This document shows positions 19,719-23,891 of a stretch of 23,891 nucleotides of DNA, piece by piece. Location: positions 1 to 23,891 of the forward strand of contig KZ992650.1 of NCBI GenBank assembly GCA_003614735.1. The letters run 5' to 3'. The DNA comes from Thamnocephalis sphaerospora. Lineage: Eukaryota > Zoopagomycota > Zoopagomycetes > Zoopagales > Sigmoideomycetaceae. The first letter of the stretch is position 1; every line of letters begins with the position of its first letter. The notes beneath the pieces are model-generated. The model saw nothing but the letters and a program-made list of their open reading frames with translations. It made no database searches and had not been told where the DNA came from. Position numbers and translations under genes: made by a program.

Positions 19719-22700
19719 CTATCGACGACCACCGCGCACGACCAGTCCCACAGTGAGCGTGTCGCCGTGTACCAGGTTGTAGTAGGCCAGCGTGAACTGA
19801 TTCTTCATCATGCTGCCATTGGGACCGCCTGGGCCGCCCGCTGGACTGGTGAGCTTCTGGCGTCCAGCCGGTACGCCAAGTAATGCGGCAATGCGCTCCT
19901 TGAGCTCGGCCACGCCCATCGTCAGTGGCAACGCTTCCAGTTGATGCGACTGGCCCACCAGCTTGCCGTCGGACTTTTCCGGCATATTGACTGCCTGTAT
20001 AATAATGGTGATGGGTGCCTGTAGAGCGTGGTAGTCTGCATGAGCGCATGCTACAGCGTACGCGCTTTTCTGACTTACCGGGTGCTCCGCCATCCATTCC
20101 TCTGCTGGCGTGAACTTGCCCTCAACGCGCGCCTTCTTGGCATACGGCTCATCGCCATGCGGCTCCTCTGCTGACCGACCAAGTCCCGGGCTGTCCATTG
20201 GCGGTGGCATTACGCCTGGTGGTGGCGGCGGGCCAGACATGACACCTGGTGGAGGTGGCATCTGTGACATTTGTGGCATCTGCGGCATTTGCGGCATTTG
20301 TGGCATCTGCGGCATCTGCGGCATCTGCGGCATCTGCGGCATCTGTGACATCTGTGACATTTGCGGCATCTGTGGCATGGTACCCGGTGGTCCAAAGGAT
20401 GGCGGCGGCGGGAAGGCATACGGCGCACCTTGCATCATCATTGACGACGGTGGCATCTGCGGCATCATCTGGTCAGGTCACATGCAAAGGATTAGCAAAG
20501 TAAGCAAGCAGCATGCCCGATCATACTTACCGGTGCGCCTGGAGTCGGTGCCCATCCACCGGTACCCTGCGGGCCAATGCGGCTTGCTTCCTCACTGCAC
20601 GCGACGACATTAACAAAGAAGCAGCGTCAGTCGATGCATCATTTACAGCGCATCAATCGCTATACGCACGCCATGGTCTTGTTGCGCTGGATTGCGGCCA
20701 TCTGCTCATCAATAGACATGCCCGATGCACGCTCCCTAGACATCTGAGCGGTTGCGGTGTGGCCATCCCAAATGACCTTTTGCCGCTCGGCCGCTCGTTG
20801 CCGCTCCGCATCCTGCTGAATCCTCTTATTGACGTCGCCCTCATTGCCCACGAAAATGTCAGGTCGGAAACCAGCCATATTCTTGAGTCGCTTGCCAATC
20901 TCGGCGCCTGGAAGACGTAAACCCAAGGTGCGCATCGTCTGTAAGCAGGGATTCCACGCTAGTGTAGCCGCTCAACATACCCTCGCTAGTCAGGTTGCTA
21001 TCGCGATTCTTGGCCTCTGCCGCCTGCTTCTGCTCCTTCCAGCGCGGATCCAGCAGCTCGATACGGACGTGCTCGTCCATCTCCGACACTGGAATAGCCT
21101 GCTGGCATCGCGGACAGATTTGAGTTGGCACACCCAGCTGTGGCCCGGCAGCGCCAGTGCGAGCTACAGCAAGTAACGCGTAAGCTGTGGGCATCCAATC
21201 TAAACTGTACGCCTGCCGCGCCGCACCAACCTTTAGGCACATAGTCGCGACGAATCTTCATCTGCGTATTCATATCTGGACGCTGCTGGACGACCGGAGC
21301 CGGTTCGGCCTCCACATCCTCGGCATCCGACTCGACCATATCGTCCTCCATCTGTGCACCGCCATACATGTTAGTGTCCGATAACATGACCAGACTGCCT
21401 GTCGCGCGCGCTTACATCCATGCCATCGTCATGCTCGGCCGGTGTGGCGCCAGCGTGTCGGTTTACAGTTGGCGCCATGGCAGCCAGGCGTCGCTGTTCC
21501 AGCGTCATGTTCTCAATGTCGCGCAAAGTCAGCGGCAGCGGCAGCTCTGCTGCTTCGTCCGTTTCTGTAAACTCGATCGTCTCCACCACCACGAAATCAT
21601 GCCAATCAATGGACATATACGCCACTACATAGACCGGTGCGCACAAACACACAAATCAGTTTTTTGTCATCCACATCCAAGTTATCAAACGGCCAGTCCG
21701 CCACCCACCTCGCTCCTTTTCCGCAATGTCCTCGGCCTTTTTCTGCTCTGCCTTCATATAGGCAGCGTAGCTAACACGCTCCATAACCCGATCCAGCAGC
21801 TACACAGGCATCAGCATGCGAGCGATAAGCGTTGCAATCTTTTAGCCAGTGCGCCAACAGCATGTACCTACCTTGTGCTTGTTGTTGGCAACAAAATCCA
21901 GACGCTTCTTGAGCTCCTCATTTGGCATTAGCACCTTGGAGTACTGCTCCACCAACTTGTTAAAGTACGGAAACAAGCTATGGTTGGGCCGTACAAAGTC
22001 GAACTGATAGTTGCGCTGCTCGCGCTGTGCCAGCGAGTTGAGAAATTGACGGCCGTTGCGCGCTACAAACTGCGCCGTCAGCTTGATGATATCCCTATTT
22101 GCATCGTTAACAGTCTTTCGTACAGACGCTGCAGCCGCGCGCATATACTCACAAATCTTGTGCGGATAACGTTGGCATATCGGTGGAAAACTCAAAGGCG
22201 CGCGGCTCTGGAGGCGGTGCGCGCACGGTAGCTGCTGCCTCTGTGTCCGCCGACTCGCTCTGTTTTCCGTCCGCCAACGAAGCAGCATCCCGTCCAGCAC
22301 CAGTCTCCTGCGGCACATCTGCGCCTCAATAAGCATAGATTCGCGTTGAGCCGCCTGACGCCACCTAGCCAGCCTACCACGTCCAGCCTGAATTTCCGCA
22401 ATGCGGTAGCGGTAGTAGGCGTGGTAAGCATCGTCGGCATTCAAAAAGCAGAACTTTGGGTTGCTGCGCTCGTTTTCGCGAATGCGCTCTTCAAACTGGG
22501 CGCCATTGCGCGCCACAAACGTTGCCGTCTTGTCCACGATACCTAATCGTGTCGTGCAGCGAGTCAAGGCATCGGTGCATACACAGTCTCCCTCTGTCGC
22601 CACGACCACCCCTCTCTATCCAAGGATACTCTTGATTTCCGGCGGCGGCAGCACCAGACCAGCCGGCGGCTGAGCGCTGGCTTCCATGGCCGTCGGCAGG

Positions 22701-22738
22701 TCTGATCCGGTCGTCATAATGTCCAGCTGGACAGGCAT
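19719..22738 (-). CDS. SF3A1: Splicing factor 3A subunit 1 (Prp21)
   Basis: This subunit of the U2 snRNP SF3a complex is needed for branch-site recognition and prespliceosome assembly in the nucleus. Twelve exons: 22738-22630, 22542-22378, 22324-22153, 22094-21872, 21799-21709, 21624-21416, 21351-21231, 21163-20981, 20907-20670, 20594-20531, 20468-20079, 20018-19719. The total is 2,265 nt, giving 754 residues (human 793). Order of parts: SURP1 with IVDKTATFVARNG and NPKFCFLN, SURP2 with IIKLTAQFVARNGRQF and QRNYQFDF, then the PRP21-like region with IDWHDFVVVETIEF, MKIRRDYVPK, IELLDPRWKEQ and VIWDGHTATA. A Met/Pro/Gln repeat region follows, then a C-terminal ubiquitin-like domain ending VVRGGRR. 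That domain contacts U1 stem-loop 4 in human. The splice sites for the exon 2/3 and 8/9 joins are less certain than the rest. The intron at 20019-20078 is in frame and stop-free. Confidence 0.95.
20262..20378 (-). repeat. Nine-base tandem repeat encoding Met-Pro-Gln units in SF3A1
   Basis: Thirteen back-to-back nine-base units (ATGCCGCAG and close variants) encode Met-Pro-Gln or Met-Ser-Gln triplets in SF3A1, starting near residue 556. The unit is nearly perfect in its middle eight copies, so copy number probably varies between strains. The same position in human SF3A1 is a proline-rich linker with PPM-like motifs, so the repeat replaces the linker without touching a domain. Confidence 0.9.
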
Positions 22739-22890
22739 CGCGACACAGTACGCAGGTCCGCGCAGTACAGCAGGTCAGTGTGTGGCAGGACAGGCGATGA
22801 GCCGAGTGTTTGGCGCGTGGCGATGGTCAGCAATAGATGGACAAGTGAGGAAAAGTGTATTTTGGTTTAGGGCGCGAATAGACACCGCCA
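22739..22890 (-). promoter_or_regulatory. Short head-to-tail spacer, promoter of SF3A1
   Basis: Only 152 bp lie between the Asterix stop codon and the SF3A1 start codon on the same strand. The SF3A1 promoter must overlap the 3' UTR of Asterix. No TATA box is obvious. Confidence 0.5.
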
Positions 22891-23408
22891 CTACGACCGC
22901 CACGCCAGAATGGCCGGCACATACTGCAGCACGAGCGCCATCAGCGAGAAACTAGGCGCCATAAGCGTAAGTAACAGGCCAGCAGCAACTTACTTGCCAG
23001 CGCCGCAGAAATACCTACAGTAGACTGGTGAACGCCTGCATACCAAGTGCAGTCTCACGCGTGCTGGTCTTTTCGTTCATTAGGCCCAGGATGCAGCAGA
23101 AAAGGCCAATCCATGCCGCCCACTTGTGCTATTGCGCTGTCCGCATTAGCTACGTGCGTCTACAGTACGCAAAGTGTGCCGACTACTCACGCGCATCACC
23201 GCTGCAATCATGCCTGTATGCGCATACAGTCACCGGTTAGCATATAGCGTCACAGACACCAGGCGCAGCACCAGACCCTACCGAGCACCATGCCCAGGAA
23301 ACCGTAATAGTCTGGGTCCATATCCTCTGGGTCAACCTTTGGCATATGATACTTGACGATAGCCTCTGGCCGACGAGGGTCAGCCTGTGATGCAAATTGA
23401 TGGCGCAT
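22891..23408 (-). CDS. WDR83OS: Asterix, PAT-complex subunit of the ER translocon
   Basis: This small membrane protein pairs with CCDC47 in animals to form the PAT complex, which shields polar transmembrane segments during insertion at the ER. Four exons (23408-23282, 23213-23191, 23122-23019, 22951-22891) total 315 nt, giving 104 residues (human 106). The family signature is clear: SQADPRRPEAIVKY, then DYYGFLGMVLGMIAAVMRWA, WIGLFCCILGLMNEKTSTRE and FSLMALVLQYVPA, matching the human order of an N-terminal DPRRP, a hydrophobic pair and a third membrane segment. Exon 2 is only 23 nt. The start chosen is the first ATG before DPRRP. A CACAG just before the GCTGACCC codons could instead be an acceptor for an upstream first exon. 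Confidence 0.9.
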
Positions 23409-23891
23409 GGCAACGTGCGTGTGTGCGTGGTGTAGTCGAGAAAGTGGTAAAGGCAGGCTAAACAGACCACTTGTACCGAGCGATTCAAACGACTACACCA
23501 TCCTCTCAGTCGCCAATCAAGCTACGGCCAGTAACGACTACAGGCACGATGACGACCATTCAGGGCCACGCTCCAGGCGGACCACCGTGGCGCTGGCCAG
23601 CATCAGGCGAATGAGCATGACCTGACCACCAGTCTAGCACGTCAGCTGCTCTTTGTTCGTTGCTTGGTGCAAGCTTCGCTGAACTTGGTCCCTGGATAAG
23701 CCTCGGGCCAGTTTGTCTTCTCAACTTCTCACGGTCCTCTGTCGCCCACCATTTCTGGCAACGCCTGCGCCTCCTGCTTTCCGTCACTACCGACCGTCGC
23801 TCGCCCGCTCCTCTCGCTCGCCTCTGTCCTGCGCGTCTGCCGTTGCCACAAGACGCCGCTCCACCGTTGTCACAGCCAGTGCATTTACCGT
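23409..23891. promoter_or_regulatory. Right-edge region: Asterix promoter and probable leader of a + strand gene
   Basis: No gene is recognised in these 483 bp. From about 23619 to the end the plus strand has no ATG. It becomes strongly C/T-rich after 23700 (CTCCTCTCGCTCGCCTCTG near 23811). This matches the leaders of the two regulator genes in the window, so a plus-strand gene probably starts beyond position 23891 and shares a divergent promoter with Asterix. Confidence 0.4.

Noticed and set aside
20110-20613. Plus-strand frame with a Gly-Ile-Cys repeat
   Set aside because: It is the antisense reading of the Met-Pro-Gln repeat in SF3A1.
20959-20980. Very short (22-nt) intron in SF3A1 from GTATGT to the first CTAG
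   Set aside because: It is too short to splice. Using the later CTTCCAG acceptor (20907 start) gives a 73-nt intron and restores the family frame (GAEIGKRLKN).
1-23891. Transposons, LTR elements, viral genes, CRISPR arrays, tRNA or rRNA genes
   Set aside because: No reverse transcriptase, integrase or transposase motifs, long terminal or inverted repeats, regularly spaced repeats, or tRNA B-box sequences were seen on either strand by eye.

Overview
The window is nuclear DNA of a eukaryote with a compact, intron-rich genome, most likely a fungus, and I would guess an early-diverging (non-Dikarya) lineage. The introns are about 50-110 nt, mostly GTAAGT/GTGAGT...AG, several with a CTAAC-like branch point. 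A mitochondrial-type dihydroxy-acid dehydratase argues against an animal. UCHL5, dihydropteridine reductase, a DUF1308 protein and a Myb plus Sfp1/JAZF1-like zinc-finger regulator point away from yeast-like Dikarya. The lineage is inference. There is no sign of a virus, transposon, CRISPR array, rRNA or tRNA.

I resolve eight protein genes. From left to right they are: (+) a regulator with three Myb repeats and four C2H2 fingers (2170-4507); (-) quinoid dihydropteridine reductase, QDPR (5501-6568); (+) dihydroxy-acid dehydratase, ILV3 (6865-9330); (+) a very large His/Gln-rich protein ending in a TFIIB-type double cyclin fold (11290-15781); (-) a DUF1308/UPF0415 protein (16051-17770); (+) the proteasome/INO80-type deubiquitinase UCHL5/UCH37 (17897-19542); (-) splicing factor SF3A1/Prp21 (19719-22738); (-) the ER chaperone subunit Asterix (22891-23408). 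Reading frames were followed through 45-46 introns. In every gene the summed exon length is a whole number of codons and the product has close to the family's usual length, which supports the exon maps.

The genes are unrelated housekeeping and regulatory loci rather than an operon. QDPR/ILV3 and DUF1308/UCHL5 are divergent pairs with short shared promoters (about 300 and 126 bp). UCHL5 and SF3A1 converge, with 176 bp between them. The two regulator genes are different: each is preceded by a long, pyrimidine-rich, nearly ATG-free leader (about 870 and 650 nt). A similar tract at the right edge suggests another + strand gene beyond the window.

The most unusual items are the two regulators. One combines Myb repeats with Sfp1/JAZF1-like fingers. 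The other is a TFIIB-fold protein without a visible zinc ribbon, carrying about 1,090 residues of His/Gln-rich low-complexity sequence and a SUMO-interaction-like motif. Also notable are three stop-free introns of 3n length, a GC-AG intron, and a 23-nt microexon. Three stretches (1-1295, 4508-5500, 9364-10400) hold no gene I can support.
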